Source: an uncultured Lachnospiraceae bacterium (GTDB lineage Bacteria > Bacillota > Clostridia > Lachnospirales > Lachnospiraceae). Taken from it: DNA of 20,691 bases. The notes beneath the pieces are model-generated. The model had not been told where the DNA came from and did not search any database. It worked only from the letters and a program-made list of their open reading frames with translations. The position numbers and the translations under genes were made by a program. This document shows, in pieces, positions 13,815-20,691 of the stretch. Positions within the stretch are counted from its first letter, which is position 1, and each line of letters begins with the position of its first letter. Location: NCBI GenBank assembly GCA_910585075.1, contig CAJUED010000003.1, positions 19,070 through 39,760 of the forward strand, given 5' to 3'.

Positions 13815-14381
13815 ATGAGAAAACAGCTTAATATCACAGAGGGTATCTTCCCAATGCCGGTCCTGATGGTAGCAACTTATAATGAGGATGGCAGCGTAAA
13901 CGTAATGAACGCAGCATGGGGCACTATGCAGGCCCGGGACACGGTAGCCCTCAACCTCACCGAAACACATAAAACCGTGAAAAACATCAAAGCAAGGGGT
14001 GCGTTTACAGTGAGCATTGCAGATGCGGCCCATGTAGTGGAAGCCGATTATTTCGGCGTAGTCTCCGGCAACAATACTTCCGATAAGTTTGAGAACAGCG
14101 GTTTGACCGCTCAGAAATCTGAGGTAGTGGACGCTCCGATCATCAATGAATTTCCTCTGTGCCTTGAATGCCAATTTGTGGAATATCAATCCGATCGGTA
14201 CGGATGTGGTGTCATTGGAAAGGTTGTCAATGTCACTGCTGATGAAAGCGTCATGGAAGGGGATAAATTAAATATGTCCTTGGTCAACGCCATAGCCTTC
14301 GATCCCTACACCCATGGTTATTACAAGGTTACGGAGAGAGTCGGAGAAGCCTTTAGAGACGGGCTTCAACTGAAAAAATAA
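13815..14381 (+). CDS. Flavin reductase-like (FMN-binding split-barrel) protein
   Basis: The 188 residues match the flavin reductase-like FMN-binding family: PMPVLMVATYNEDGSVNVMN (13-32), AWGTMQARDTVALNL, then HKTVKNIKARGAFTVSIAD (52-70) and FPLCLECQFVE. These proteins use FMN for NAD(P)H-dependent reduction of flavins, quinones or other small molecules; the substrate is not readable. ATG at 13815 has GGAGG 7 nt upstream; an open frame upstream to 13767 lacks a ribosome binding site. It is the only clear plus-strand gene and is divergent from the HxlR gene, a common regulator-reductase pair. A shared terminator follows. Confidence 0.9.
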   Translation: MRKQLNITEGIFPMPVLMVATYNEDGSVNVMNAAWGTMQARDTVALNLTETHKTVKNIKARGAFTVSIADAAHVVEADYFGVVSGNNTSDKFENSGLTAQKSEVVDAPIINEFPLCLECQFVEYQSDRYGCGVIGKVVNVTADESVMEGDKLNMSLVNAIAFDPYTHGYYKVTERVGEAFRDGLQLKK

Positions 14382-14411
14382 AATGTGCGCCCGCTGGGCA
14401 CTAAAAAGCTT

Positions 14412-14439
14412 ACAGCCCCGCTGCCAAGAGCGGGGCTGT
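14412..14439. terminator. Bidirectional terminator between convergent genes
   Basis: Perfect 11-bp stem ACAGCCCCGCT (14412-14422) / AGCGGGGCTGT (14429-14439) with a 6-nt loop. CATTTTC follows on the plus strand and AAGCTTTTT on the minus strand, so it can serve both the flavin reductase-like gene and manC. Confidence 0.85.
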
Positions 14440-14444
14440 CATTT

Positions 14445-15755
14445 TCAATATTCAAATTTTTCCTTATCCTGTACGCTGATTTCTTTTCCCAGCTGCACCT
14501 CAATCACCTTAAGCTCTGTCTGGGCAATAATCGTATGTTTGCACCCTGCCGCCATTTTAATCACATCCCCGGCTTCCACGTCCTTTTCCACGCCGTCCAC
14601 AATAGTCCGCCCTTTTCCGGAAATTACCGTCCAGACCTCATCCCGCAGCTGATGGCTGTGATAATTCATCTTATGTCCCGGATTTAATGTCACTTTAATC
14701 GTCAGGCTCTCATCCTCCACGTCCAGAACCCGAAAGCTCCCCCATGACTTTTCTGCGAACATGATCTGCTGGCTTATTTTGTCCACAAAAGGCTTGATAT
14801 AGCTGGACTGCTCTTTATCCGAGACCAGAATCCCCTCCGGGCTTGCAGAGACCACCACATCCTTAAGTCCCATACACAGCACCGGAACATTGAGCTCATT
14901 GACCACATGGACATTCTCACAGGTTTCGTTTAAAATCGCCTCTCCAACGTAAGGCTCCTCCATTGCTTCCGTCAGCGTATTCCATGTACCCAAGTCCTTC
15001 CACTGTCCCTGGAAGCGCATAACCTTAATGCTGTCCTCCTTCTCCCCCACCGCATAGTCAAAGCTTATTTTATCCAGAGATTCATACTTTGCATACAAAT
15101 CCTCATATTTTTGAAAATCAATCAGCTCATGAGCCTTTTCCAGCATATATCCCAGCTGAAAAGCAAACACGCCGCCATTCCACAGCGCTCCCTGGCGAAT
15201 GTATTCTCCGGCCGTCTCCGCATCCGGCTTTTCTTTAAAAGTGACCACCCGGCTTACCTTTTCCTTATCCTGCGGGATAACATACCCATATTTCTCGCTT
15301 GGGTATGTAGGCTCCATCCCAAGCAGCGCTATGTTTACGTCGCCGTCACGGGCAATCTCCCCAAGCTCCTTAAGGGCCTCAAAGTAATCTCTTTCCACAT
15401 AAGGGTCTACCGGACATACGATCACAGGCTCTTTTTCCGGAATTCCTTTCACATCATGCAGATAGGCCGCCGCCAGGGCTATTGCCGGGAAGGTATCCCG
15501 CCTGCAGGGCTCCACGCAAATCCCCACTTCCTCCCCAAGCTGATTGTGGATGGAGGAAGCCTGGGTCTTGGAGGTAGCTATGGTGACAGTCCCTTCCCCG
15601 TCAACTGCACGTATCTGCCGGTAAATCCGTTGGACCATGGACTCATACTCCCCGTCTTCTTTCTTAAAAATCTTAATAAACTGCTTGGAGCGGATGTCAT
15701 TGGAAAGGGGCCATAACCTCTTTCCCGAGCCGCCTGATAACAATATAATATGCAT
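14445..15755 (-). CDS. manC: Mannose-1-phosphate guanylyltransferase with C-terminal cupin
   Basis: Makes GDP-mannose from mannose 1-phosphate and GTP for surface glycans. The 436 residues have a nucleotidyltransferase domain with LLSGGSGKRLWPLSNDIRSK (5-24), VEPCRRDTFPAIALAA (81-96), PSEKYGYVI (152-160), FKEKPD (173-178) and LWNGGVFAF (191-199). A cupin follows (360-420) with the type II phosphomannose isomerase-like motif NYHSHQLRDEVWTVISGKGR (364-383). Whether the cupin still has isomerase activity is uncertain. ATG at 15755 (MHIILL) has GGAG 6 nt upstream. Longer in-frame starts (15767, 15845) run into palindromic leader sequence. It follows the glycosyl-phosphate transferase gene on the same strand. 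Confidence 0.93.
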   Translation of the reverse strand: MHIILLSGGSGKRLWPLSNDIRSKQFIKIFKKEDGEYESMVQRIYRQIRAVDGEGTVTIATSKTQASSIHNQLGEEVGICVEPCRRDTFPAIALAAAYLHDVKGIPEKEPVIVCPVDPYVERDYFEALKELGEIARDGDVNIALLGMEPTYPSEKYGYVIPQDKEKVSRVVTFKEKPDAETAGEYIRQGALWNGGVFAFQLGYMLEKAHELIDFQKYEDLYAKYESLDKISFDYAVGEKEDSIKVMRFQGQWKDLGTWNTLTEAMEEPYVGEAILNETCENVHVVNELNVPVLCMGLKDVVVSASPEGILVSDKEQSSYIKPFVDKISQQIMFAEKSWGSFRVLDVEDESLTIKVTLNPGHKMNYHSHQLRDEVWTVISGKGRTIVDGVEKDVEAGDVIKMAAGCKHTIIAQTELKVIEVQLGKEISVQDKEKFEY

Positions 15756-15768
15756 CTTAATCTCCATT

Positions 15769-15889
15769 CCGGAGCGTTTACGCGACGAGGCGACGCAAAT
15801 TTCAGATTTGCGTCTGCCATCAAACAATTTGTGACGCTCCGGCACAAATTGCGTGTGATAAAATCAGCTATAGAGCTGATTTTTCACAC
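15769..15889 (-). promoter_or_regulatory. Palindrome-rich manC leader with competing stems
   Basis: On the minus strand there are, in order: a 16-bp hairpin with one bulge (15853-15869/15874-15889, loop of 4); CAATTTGTG/CACAAATTG (15843-15851 and 15825-15833) with loop CCGGAGCGT; and ACGCTCCGG (15769-15777), which can instead pair with that loop (15834-15842), enclosing a GACGCAAAT/ATTTGCGTC hairpin. The second and third pairings share bases and exclude each other. The last arm ends 3 nt before GGAG of manC. No direct repeats flank it. A regulatory RNA or a REP-like element are both possible. Confidence 0.5.
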
Positions 15890-15987
15890 TGTTCTCCTTC
15901 CTTAAATATCTGCCTTTCCTTTCCCTGTCATAAAACCGCTAAAGCTCTACGCAACAGGCATCACAGGCAGGTATCATTTTTTCACTT

Positions 15988-17406
15988 TTATTTCGCTCCG
16001 TCTCCCTTAAACACCGCCAGGAACGTTTTAATCAAAATCTTCACATCCAATGTAAAGGACCAGTTATCAATATACTCCACATCCAGCCTTACAATCTCCT
16101 CAAAATCCGTAATATCGCTTCTGCCGCTGACCTGCCACATACCGGTCAGCCCCGGCCGGAAGCTGAGACGCTTTTTGTGATAAGGGCTGTACTGTGCAAA
16201 CTCATCCAATGTGGGGGGCCTTGTCCCAACCAGACTCATATCCCCCTTTAAAATATTGAGAAACTGTGGAAATTCATCCAGGCTTGTCTTGCGCATAAAC
16301 CGCCCAATTCTGGTAATCCTGGGATCATTTTCCATCTTAAACATAAAACCGCTCATTTCGTTTTTATCCATCAGTTCCTTTTTCCGTTCCTCTGCATCCG
16401 CATACATAGAACGGAACTTATACATCTTAAAAATACGGCCGTTGCGGCCTACCCTCTTTTGTGAAAAGAATATGGGCCCCGGGGATTCCAGCTTAATCAG
16501 CGGCCCCACCACAACCGTAAGTACAAGCAGCACGGCGCAGCCCACAGCCGCCCCACACAAATCCAGCAGTCTTTTTAACAGAATCTGTCCCACGGGCGCC
16601 ACCCTGTTTGCATAAGTCACCGTGTAAAAGCGCCCGAACTGGGAGAGCACCTTCTGTCTGGCACCGCGCAGCTCCGGTACGGGAATCTGATAATGAATGG
16701 TAATTCCCATCTCCGACATAATCTCCATCCTGGGAAGTATGCTCTTTTTCTTCCCGGAGCCTATAGCCACAATCATCTCGTCAAGAGAAGCGCCTTTACA
16801 GTATTCCACCAGATGTTCCTCATCCGATATCACTTTCACGCCCTCAAATTCCTCCGGAAGGCTCTCCATCCCCACCAGGGCAATCCCTGTGATCTCATAC
16901 CGGAAATCCTTCATCCCCTTCATATCTTCCACCAGCGCGGCCCCGTATTCTTCATCCGCAACCAGCAAAAGTTTTCTTGTTTCCCCAAAGTGCAGATACA
17001 GAAAGGGCAAGACCTTTTTCCAGAGCTGGTGCATCAAAAACATCAGCCCGCAGTCCAGCAAAAGAAAATATAAAAACGCAAGACGGGAATAGGCGTCTAT
17101 CAAATTGAGAAAATACAGAATAATCGCCGCCCCCGCAAACATCAGAATATTGTTCTGTACAATATGAATCAGCTCGTGCAAAGGCCCTCTCAAAAAAATG
17201 TCCCTGTTGGTATTTCGGAACAAATTCATGGCAAGAAAAACCGTAAGGCTTGCCCCTAAAAGCATACCAAAGTCCATGCGGGCATTGTCACTGACAAAAA
17301 ATCTGCCGTTTCTGATGTAGTTGGCCAGCGTCAGACTGACTACGATACAGATGCAGTCCAGCATTAAAATAATTAAGCTCTGCAGCCTTGATTTCCTCTG
17401 ATACAT
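15988..17406 (-). CDS. Exopolysaccharide polyprenyl glycosylphosphotransferase (WbaP/EpsE-type)
   Basis: Initiating membrane enzyme of exopolysaccharide or capsule synthesis: it moves a sugar 1-phosphate from a UDP-sugar to undecaprenyl phosphate. The 472 residues have four N-terminal transmembrane segments (about 9-30, 47-63, 86-104, 109-127), a CoA-binding-like Rossmann domain (about 143-245), a membrane-entry helix (277-304) and the catalytic sugar-transferase domain. Catalytic motifs include KMYKFRSMYADAEERK (327-342), ITRIGRFMRKTSLDEFPQFL (364-383, Asp377-Glu378), GDMSLVGTRPP (388-398) and RPGLTGMWQVSGRS (417-430). ATG at 17406 has AGGAG 7 nt upstream. The sugar transferred cannot be told. 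The next gene makes GDP-mannose, which suggests a mannose- or fucose-type glycan, but no other glycosyltransferases are in the window. Confidence 0.93.
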   Translation of the reverse strand: MYQRKSRLQSLIILMLDCICIVVSLTLANYIRNGRFFVSDNARMDFGMLLGASLTVFLAMNLFRNTNRDIFLRGPLHELIHIVQNNILMFAGAAIILYFLNLIDAYSRLAFLYFLLLDCGLMFLMHQLWKKVLPFLYLHFGETRKLLLVADEEYGAALVEDMKGMKDFRYEITGIALVGMESLPEEFEGVKVISDEEHLVEYCKGASLDEMIVAIGSGKKKSILPRMEIMSEMGITIHYQIPVPELRGARQKVLSQFGRFYTVTYANRVAPVGQILLKRLLDLCGAAVGCAVLLVLTVVVGPLIKLESPGPIFFSQKRVGRNGRIFKMYKFRSMYADAEERKKELMDKNEMSGFMFKMENDPRITRIGRFMRKTSLDEFPQFLNILKGDMSLVGTRPPTLDEFAQYSPYHKKRLSFRPGLTGMWQVSGRSDITDFEEIVRLDVEYIDNWSFTLDVKILIKTFLAVFKGDGAK

Positions 17407-17421
17407 TTCCGTGCTCCTTAT

Positions 17422-17479
17422 TTCCTCTATATGAATTTATTTCCTATGGAATTTACTTCCTATGGAATTTACTTCCTAT
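17422..17479. repeat. 16-bp tandem repeats in the glycosylphosphotransferase leader
   Basis: TTCCTATGGAATTTAC occurs twice perfectly at 17441-17456 and 17457-17472, followed by a partial TTCCTAT (17473-17479) and preceded by a degenerate copy (17422-17440). Each unit holds the near-palindrome TTCC-TAT-GGAA. The array ends 16 nt before the start codon and overlaps the ribosome binding site region. Confidence 0.8.
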
Positions 17480-17633
17480 CATCAGCCATATACAATATAC
17501 CACACATCCACCCTATAAGTCCAATATGTACCGTATTTGTTTTCGAATCAGCTATTTTATGCTTTTTTTCAGGAATGAACCAAAAACCCGGAAGGCTAAC
17601 CGGCATACAATTAAGAAATTATGCGGATTGAAA
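17480..17633. other. AT-rich spacer without a recognisable gene
   Basis: No convincing ORF or RNA gene is visible. On the minus strand TTGGAC (17519-17524) and TATATT (17494-17499) could be a weak promoter for the glycosylphosphotransferase gene, but the spacer is 19 bp. Nothing else stands out. Confidence 0.4.
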
Positions 17634-17674
17634 AAGGTGCAGAGTCTTTGATACTTCATGAGACTTCACACCTT
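17634..17674 (-). terminator. Probable terminator of the small acidic protein gene
   Basis: On the minus strand AAGGTG (17669-17674) pairs with CACCTT (17634-17639), with an inner AGTCT/AGACT stem and TGA/TCA cap, followed by five T. Internal mismatches make it a moderate hairpin, about 100 nt beyond the stop at 17776. Confidence 0.5.
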
Positions 17675-17775
17675 GTTTCTGTGGCTGCTATATTTTGTCA
17701 TCATTTTACTTTGCCAATATCGGTAAAATTAGCGTTACCTTCCATCTTTTTCATTACTTTCTTTTACTGCTTCGC

Positions 17776-18042
17776 TTACCCTTCCACAATTAAATATCTG
17801 CCATCGCCAACATCAAACACTTCATTGGCCTCCAGAATCTCATCCCCCCTTGCGCCGTCCACGTCAACTCCTGCTTCCTCAAAGTACTCCCATACCTCAT
17901 CAAGAGAATTCACCACCACTGCCAGGCATTCCTCAAGGAACGCTTCGGCCTCCTCCAGGTTTGAAGCCACATCCTCCTCCGGAAATAACTGACCCTGATT
18001 GTCTAAAAAGCACTGTAATACCGCATCATCAAGTTCATGCAT
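17776..18042 (-). CDS. Small acidic protein of unknown function
   Basis: I do not recognise a characterised family. The 88 residues are strongly acidic and contain almost no lysine or arginine: MHELDDAVLQCFLDNQGQLF, then EEAEAFLEECLAVVVNSLDE (likely amphipathic helix), YFEEAGVDVDGA and the C-terminal VFDVGDGRYLIVEG. No signal peptide or membrane segment is seen, so it is probably cytoplasmic. It is very likely real: a good promoter, GGAGG 7 nt before ATG 18042 and a probable terminator. It stands as a single-gene unit between the glycan pair and the GH2-acyltransferase-regulator cluster. The acidic character could suit a protein partner or nucleic-acid mimic, but nothing shows this. Confidence 0.8.
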   Translation of the reverse strand: MHELDDAVLQCFLDNQGQLFPEEDVASNLEEAEAFLEECLAVVVNSLDEVWEYFEEAGVDVDGARGDEILEANEVFDVGDGRYLIVEG

Positions 18043-18079
18043 ACCTGTTCCTCCTATGACAATTTTTATTGGTATTATT

Positions 18080-18108
18080 ATTATGCTGTACTACTGCTAT
18101 ATAGTCAA
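18080..18108 (-). promoter_or_regulatory. Sigma-A promoter of the small acidic protein gene
   Basis: TTGACT (18103-18108), 17-bp spacer, CATAAT (18080-18085) on the minus strand, giving a leader of about 30 nt. It begins 18 nt after the stop of the ArsR-type gene. Confidence 0.7.
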
Positions 18109-18125
18109 TACCCACTGAAAAATTT

Positions 18126-19046
18126 TCAAAATTCCAGGCTCATAACAAGATCCTGAGGATAATCGCCAAACCTTTTTCCAAAAAGTTTGAAGCCCCCCAC
18201 ATAACTGGCATCCTCTTTATTTCCAATCCGCAGCACGATTGCTTTGTCCGGTTTGATACCCAATTCTTCTACCGTTGCATCCCCAACCCGCTTGTCGTTG
18301 ATGTAACATCCGTCCTGCCGCACACTCCAGCATGTGAGCAGACCGTACTGGGTAGCGCCGGATGCCCATATCTTTGGAGTATAACGTCCCCGCCTTGCCC
18401 CAAAATCTCCCGGTGAAAGGAAGGTTCCACATTCAATGCCATTGACCCACAGAGTAATTTCCGATTTCCAGTCTTCCCGGTAATTTGCCGCTTCCGAACA
18501 AATCTCAACGGTAAAACTTATGCTTTGCAGGGCTCTGCCTTTGGGAAGTTTGTTAGGGAAAAGATATTCTACATAGCCCCCTGAGCTCCACAGAATCTGA
18601 GCTCCAAACCGCTCCGGCAGGTAAAAGCTGGTCAGAGAATCCTCATTGCCAATTGCTCCATTTTCATTTGCAATGCCGCAGGTAGGTCTGCCCTCACAGA
18701 CAGAATATGCGCCAATCGGCATATCCACCGTTACGATATCATGTACATTCTGGGCCACGTCCATCAAATCAATATTAATCGTATCTCTTTTCCGGCTGCA
18801 AAGCTTTACCGCACCTCTTGTTCCCGGCTGTACTTCCGCATTGATCAGGCCTGCCATTTCCAGTATTTTTACATGCAATGCCGCACTGGACGGTGCGATA
18901 CAAAGTTTCTCTGAAATTTCCACAATACTGAGACTTTCCAGATAAAGTAGTTTTAAAATATCAAGCCGCACCGGAGAAGAAAGCGCTTTTCCAATACTGC
19001 ATATTTCCTGTGTATCCGATAGATCCAACGATAGGGGTTTTGCCAT
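18126..19046 (-). CDS. ArsR-type winged-helix regulator with large C-terminal domain
   Basis: The first 90 residues are an ArsR-like winged helix: IGKALSSPVRLDILKLLYLE (18-37), SIVEISEKLCIAPSSAALHVK (40-60) and ILEMAGLINAEV with the wing GTRGAVKLCS. Residues about 105-306 form a second, beta-rich domain unlike usual ArsR proteins (which are near 100 residues), with FGAQILWSSGGYVEYLFPN (148-165), ITLWVNGIECGTFLSPGDFG (197-216) and a C-terminal SYVGGFKLFGKRFGDYPQDL (281-300). It recalls a carbohydrate-binding beta sandwich, but that is inference. Nine cysteines are present; no CxC metal site of the classic ArsR type is visible. ATG at 19046 follows GAGGTG; a GTG at 19058 is less likely. It lies 21 nt after the acyltransferase stop, so it is probably the last gene of the GH2 operon and its regulator. 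Confidence 0.85.
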   Translation of the reverse strand: MAKPLSLDLSDTQEICSIGKALSSPVRLDILKLLYLESLSIVEISEKLCIAPSSAALHVKILEMAGLINAEVQPGTRGAVKLCSRKRDTINIDLMDVAQNVHDIVTVDMPIGAYSVCEGRPTCGIANENGAIGNEDSLTSFYLPERFGAQILWSSGGYVEYLFPNKLPKGRALQSISFTVEICSEAANYREDWKSEITLWVNGIECGTFLSPGDFGARRGRYTPKIWASGATQYGLLTCWSVRQDGCYINDKRVGDATVEELGIKPDKAIVLRIGNKEDASYVGGFKLFGKRFGDYPQDLVMSLEF

Positions 19047-19067
19047 ATTACACCTCACTTATTTTTT

Positions 19068-20087
19068 TCATTTTAACACACGAAATCCTTTTTTGCCATA
19101 CCCCCGCAAAATCCGCCTAAAATACCCTATGATAAAAAGCAGCACAAAGAACAGTCCCACACTGTAGAGTGTACTTTTTTGGTAAAAGCTTGTGGCTTTC
19201 AAAGCAAAAATAATCAAATTACTCACAATCAGATAAAACAGGCTGTTCCTTCCTGTGTCCATTAAGTATCGTACCGGCGGCAGACTCTCTTTTCCTTCCA
19301 GGGCCATAGCTAACAGATAATACAGATAAAGATAAAACAGCGCTCCCACCAAATAGGAAAACGACAGAGGAAATCTGGAAGGCTGCATACCTGAAACACA
19401 TATATAGTCAATCGTATGCCATACGGTTCCTGCAAAGGCAGCCGCCATAACACCTCTTCTGAATCCAATCTGTTCCCTTGCCATCCAGATACCCCAAATC
19501 AGGTATACGCTGTATGGAATTATGGGAAAGAAAGCACCGCCATAACCGCCAGTTACACTCCCTGCAATGCTTCCCACTTCCCGGTGCGGGAGAAGGCAGA
19601 CCAAAACGGCCACAACCACCATCACGCCAATTCCCCATCTGTTTTTTTCCGTAAATAAAGGAAACAGCAATAACTCCATTAACATTATAAGAGCAAAACT
19701 GAACAGGAATTCCGACCATCCCGCCAGGCGTTTTAAGCAAAGCAGCTCCATGATCCTATCCATTCTAAGCGGGAGCTTCTCTACAAAGATTGCATAACCA
19801 AAGCAGGATATATAATAGCCAATCAGTAATTTCCACGCATTACCTAAAAGACGCCGGGAAGCTTCCCGGCGTTCTTTCGTGAAATAGGAGAGATACGAAG
19901 TGTAACCAAAACAGAATAAGAAACCGGAAAAAGTCGTCAGGTTAATATATTCCGATATATGAAGCACTACGGGGTCTTTCTCCAACTCAGCATAAAACTG
20001 TATGCAATGGGCAAAAATCATCTGCAAAGTCAAAATTCCCTTCATAATATCAATCTTTTTTGCATACATCTTCCCATTTTCCCTCAT
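19068..20087 (-). CDS. Acyltransferase-3-like integral membrane protein
   Basis: A polytopic membrane protein of 339 residues with about ten hydrophobic segments. The N-terminus (KKIDIMKGILTLQMIFAHCI, residues 10-29) matches the first helix of acyltransferase-3/OafA-like proteins, which carry a D-x-x-K/R-G and a helix-end His (here Asp13, Lys16-Gly17, His27). Later features include WSEFLFSFALIMLMELLLFP, IIPYSVYLIWGIWMAREQIG and TGRNSLFYLIVSNLIIFALK. The family transfers acetyl or other acyl groups to sugars; the acceptor is unknown. ATG at 20087 overlaps the GH2 gene by 38 nt and has AGGAAG 4 nt upstream; ATG at 20069 is an alternative. Coupling to a glycoside hydrolase suggests a role with glycans. 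Family membership is fairly sure. Confidence 0.78.
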   Translation of the reverse strand: MRENGKMYAKKIDIMKGILTLQMIFAHCIQFYAELEKDPVVLHISEYINLTTFSGFLFCFGYTSYLSYFTKERREASRRLLGNAWKLLIGYYISCFGYAIFVEKLPLRMDRIMELLCLKRLAGWSEFLFSFALIMLMELLLFPLFTEKNRWGIGVMVVVAVLVCLLPHREVGSIAGSVTGGYGGAFFPIIPYSVYLIWGIWMAREQIGFRRGVMAAAFAGTVWHTIDYICVSGMQPSRFPLSFSYLVGALFYLYLYYLLAMALEGKESLPPVRYLMDTGRNSLFYLIVSNLIIFALKATSFYQKSTLYSVGLFFVLLFIIGYFRRILRGYGKKGFRVLK

Positions 20088-20691
20088 TAATCTTCCTGAT
20101 AATATCTACGGATATTTTAGGTTCCCGGTCATAAGTCAAAAGACCATTGATCTCCTGTTCCACATCCGTAAGTTCCGTATAGCAGAATCCCTGTACATGC
20201 GGTGAATTTAAAAGCGGCGCTATTACATCATTGTAACGCTTTGCAAAATCTTCATCTGACACAGCGTTAGAATATCCCCATCCTTCTTTCTCATCTTTTT
20301 GATAAGAAATACCGCCAAATTCCGTTACAAGGACAGGCTGTCCTTTATACTCCCATCCATTTGCAAAAAGCTGACGCCCGCTTGCGCACGACCGCAGTAT
20401 ATTTTCCATACTATCATAGCGTTCCTCAAGAATCTCCCTGCGCCATTCATAATCATGGATTGTAAGCAAATCCGTACAGGTATGCTCCCATCCGTCATTG
20501 GAAATAACCGGCCGGGTGGTATCCAAAGATTTGGTCAGATAAATCATGGCGGCGCTATGGCTTTGCTGTTCCACATTATCCTTTATATTATGCACTCCCC
20601 AGGATTCATTCAGCGGCGTCCATGCCACAATACAGGGATGGTTGTAGTCTCTTAAAATCTCGTCCATCCATTCTGTCGTGATCCTTTTTAC
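20050..20691 (-). CDS. Glycoside hydrolase family 2, C-terminal catalytic part (cut by window edge)
   Basis: The frame is open from the window edge at 20691 to a TGA at 20050 (213 codons seen), so the N-terminal sugar-binding and immunoglobulin-like domains are outside. The TIM-barrel half shows HPCIVAWTPLNESWG (catalytic acid/base Glu in NE, codon near 20606), TRPVISNDGWEHT, LLTIHDYEW and PVLVTEFGGISY (nucleophile Glu, codon near 20321). It ends with VQGFCYTELTDVEQEINGLL, common in GH2 enzymes that stop after the barrel. Both catalytic glutamates are present, so it looks active. Family 2 includes beta-galactosidases, beta-glucuronidases and beta-mannosidases; specificity cannot be told from this part. 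No signal peptide can be judged. The downstream acyltransferase start overlaps its end. Confidence 0.92.
   Translation of the reverse strand, partial: VKRITTEWMDEILRDYNHPCIVAWTPLNESWGVHNIKDNVEQQSHSAAMIYLTKSLDTTRPVISNDGWEHTCTDLLTIHDYEWRREILEERYDSMENILRSCASGRQLFANGWEYKGQPVLVTEFGGISYQKDEKEGWGYSNAVSDEDFAKRYNDVIAPLLNSPHVQGFCYTELTDVEQEINGLLTYDREPKISVDIIRKINEGKWEDVCKKD

Noticed and set aside
15111..15716. 201-codon plus-strand ORF opposite manC
   Set aside because: Antisense to conserved nucleotidyltransferase sequence, with no family resemblance.
15769..15842. Second MITE-like insertion before manC
   Set aside because: The arms CCGGAGCGT/ACGCTCCGG lack flanking direct repeats and share no sequence with the 1090-1232 element, so transposition is not supported.
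15756..15845. Longer manC start at 15845 with 30 extra residues
   Set aside because: The extension translates palindromic leader sequence, lacks a ribosome binding site, and conserved family sequence begins at MHIILLSGG with GGAG 6 nt upstream.
17590..17606. CCGG...CCGG hairpin followed by T-run on the minus strand
   Set aside because: Only a 4-bp stem, too weak for a terminator; the hairpin at 17634-17674 is a better candidate.

Overview
The window looks like a chromosomal segment of a low-to-mid GC Firmicute, most likely a Lachnospiraceae-type clostridium. The basis is the gene order rimP-nusA-ylxR-ylxQ-infB-rbfA-nrnA-truB-ribF-rpsO-pnp, AGGAGG-type ribosome binding sites, sigma-A-like promoters and the protein style (long IF-2 linker, NlpC/P60 protein with SH3b repeats). 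Species cannot be settled from sequence alone. All genes are on the minus strand except one flavin reductase-like gene, so functional order runs from high to low coordinates.

Layout from left to right. 1-1061 is the 5' part of pnp (PNPase), broken by a frameshifting deletion. 1062-1362 is the rpsO-pnp spacer, holding an rpsO terminator and a 143-bp palindromic element flanked by 8-bp direct repeats. 1363-1749 is rpsO with its leader and promoter. 1790-2954 is a secreted NlpC/P60 cell-wall hydrolase with a near-perfect promoter and a TTG start, lodged between ribF and rpsO. 2959-12062 is a tightly packed translation and RNA-maturation operon: rimP, nusA, ylxR, ylxQ, infB, rbfA, nrnA, truB, ribF, with several stop/start overlaps. 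Upstream of rimP lie a promoter, a 14-codon leader ORF and an intrinsic terminator, which together look like an attenuator.

12216-14381 is accessory: a CPBP-family membrane protein, an HxlR-type regulator and a divergent flavin reductase-like gene with overlapping promoters. 14445-17406 is a surface-glycan pair: a polyprenyl-phosphate glycosyl-1-phosphate transferase followed by a mannose-1-phosphate guanylyltransferase (GDP-mannose synthesis), separated by a leader of competing hairpins. 17776-18108 is a small acidic orphan gene. 18126-20691 is a probable operon: GH2 glycoside hydrolase (cut by the window edge), membrane acyltransferase, and an ArsR-type regulator with an unusual large C-terminal domain.

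Most of the window is conserved housekeeping sequence, and I see no clear new multi-gene system. The best leads are the rimP-nusA leader attenuator, the MITE-like element in the pnp leader, the broken pnp, the manC leader RNA and the ArsR fusion regulator.
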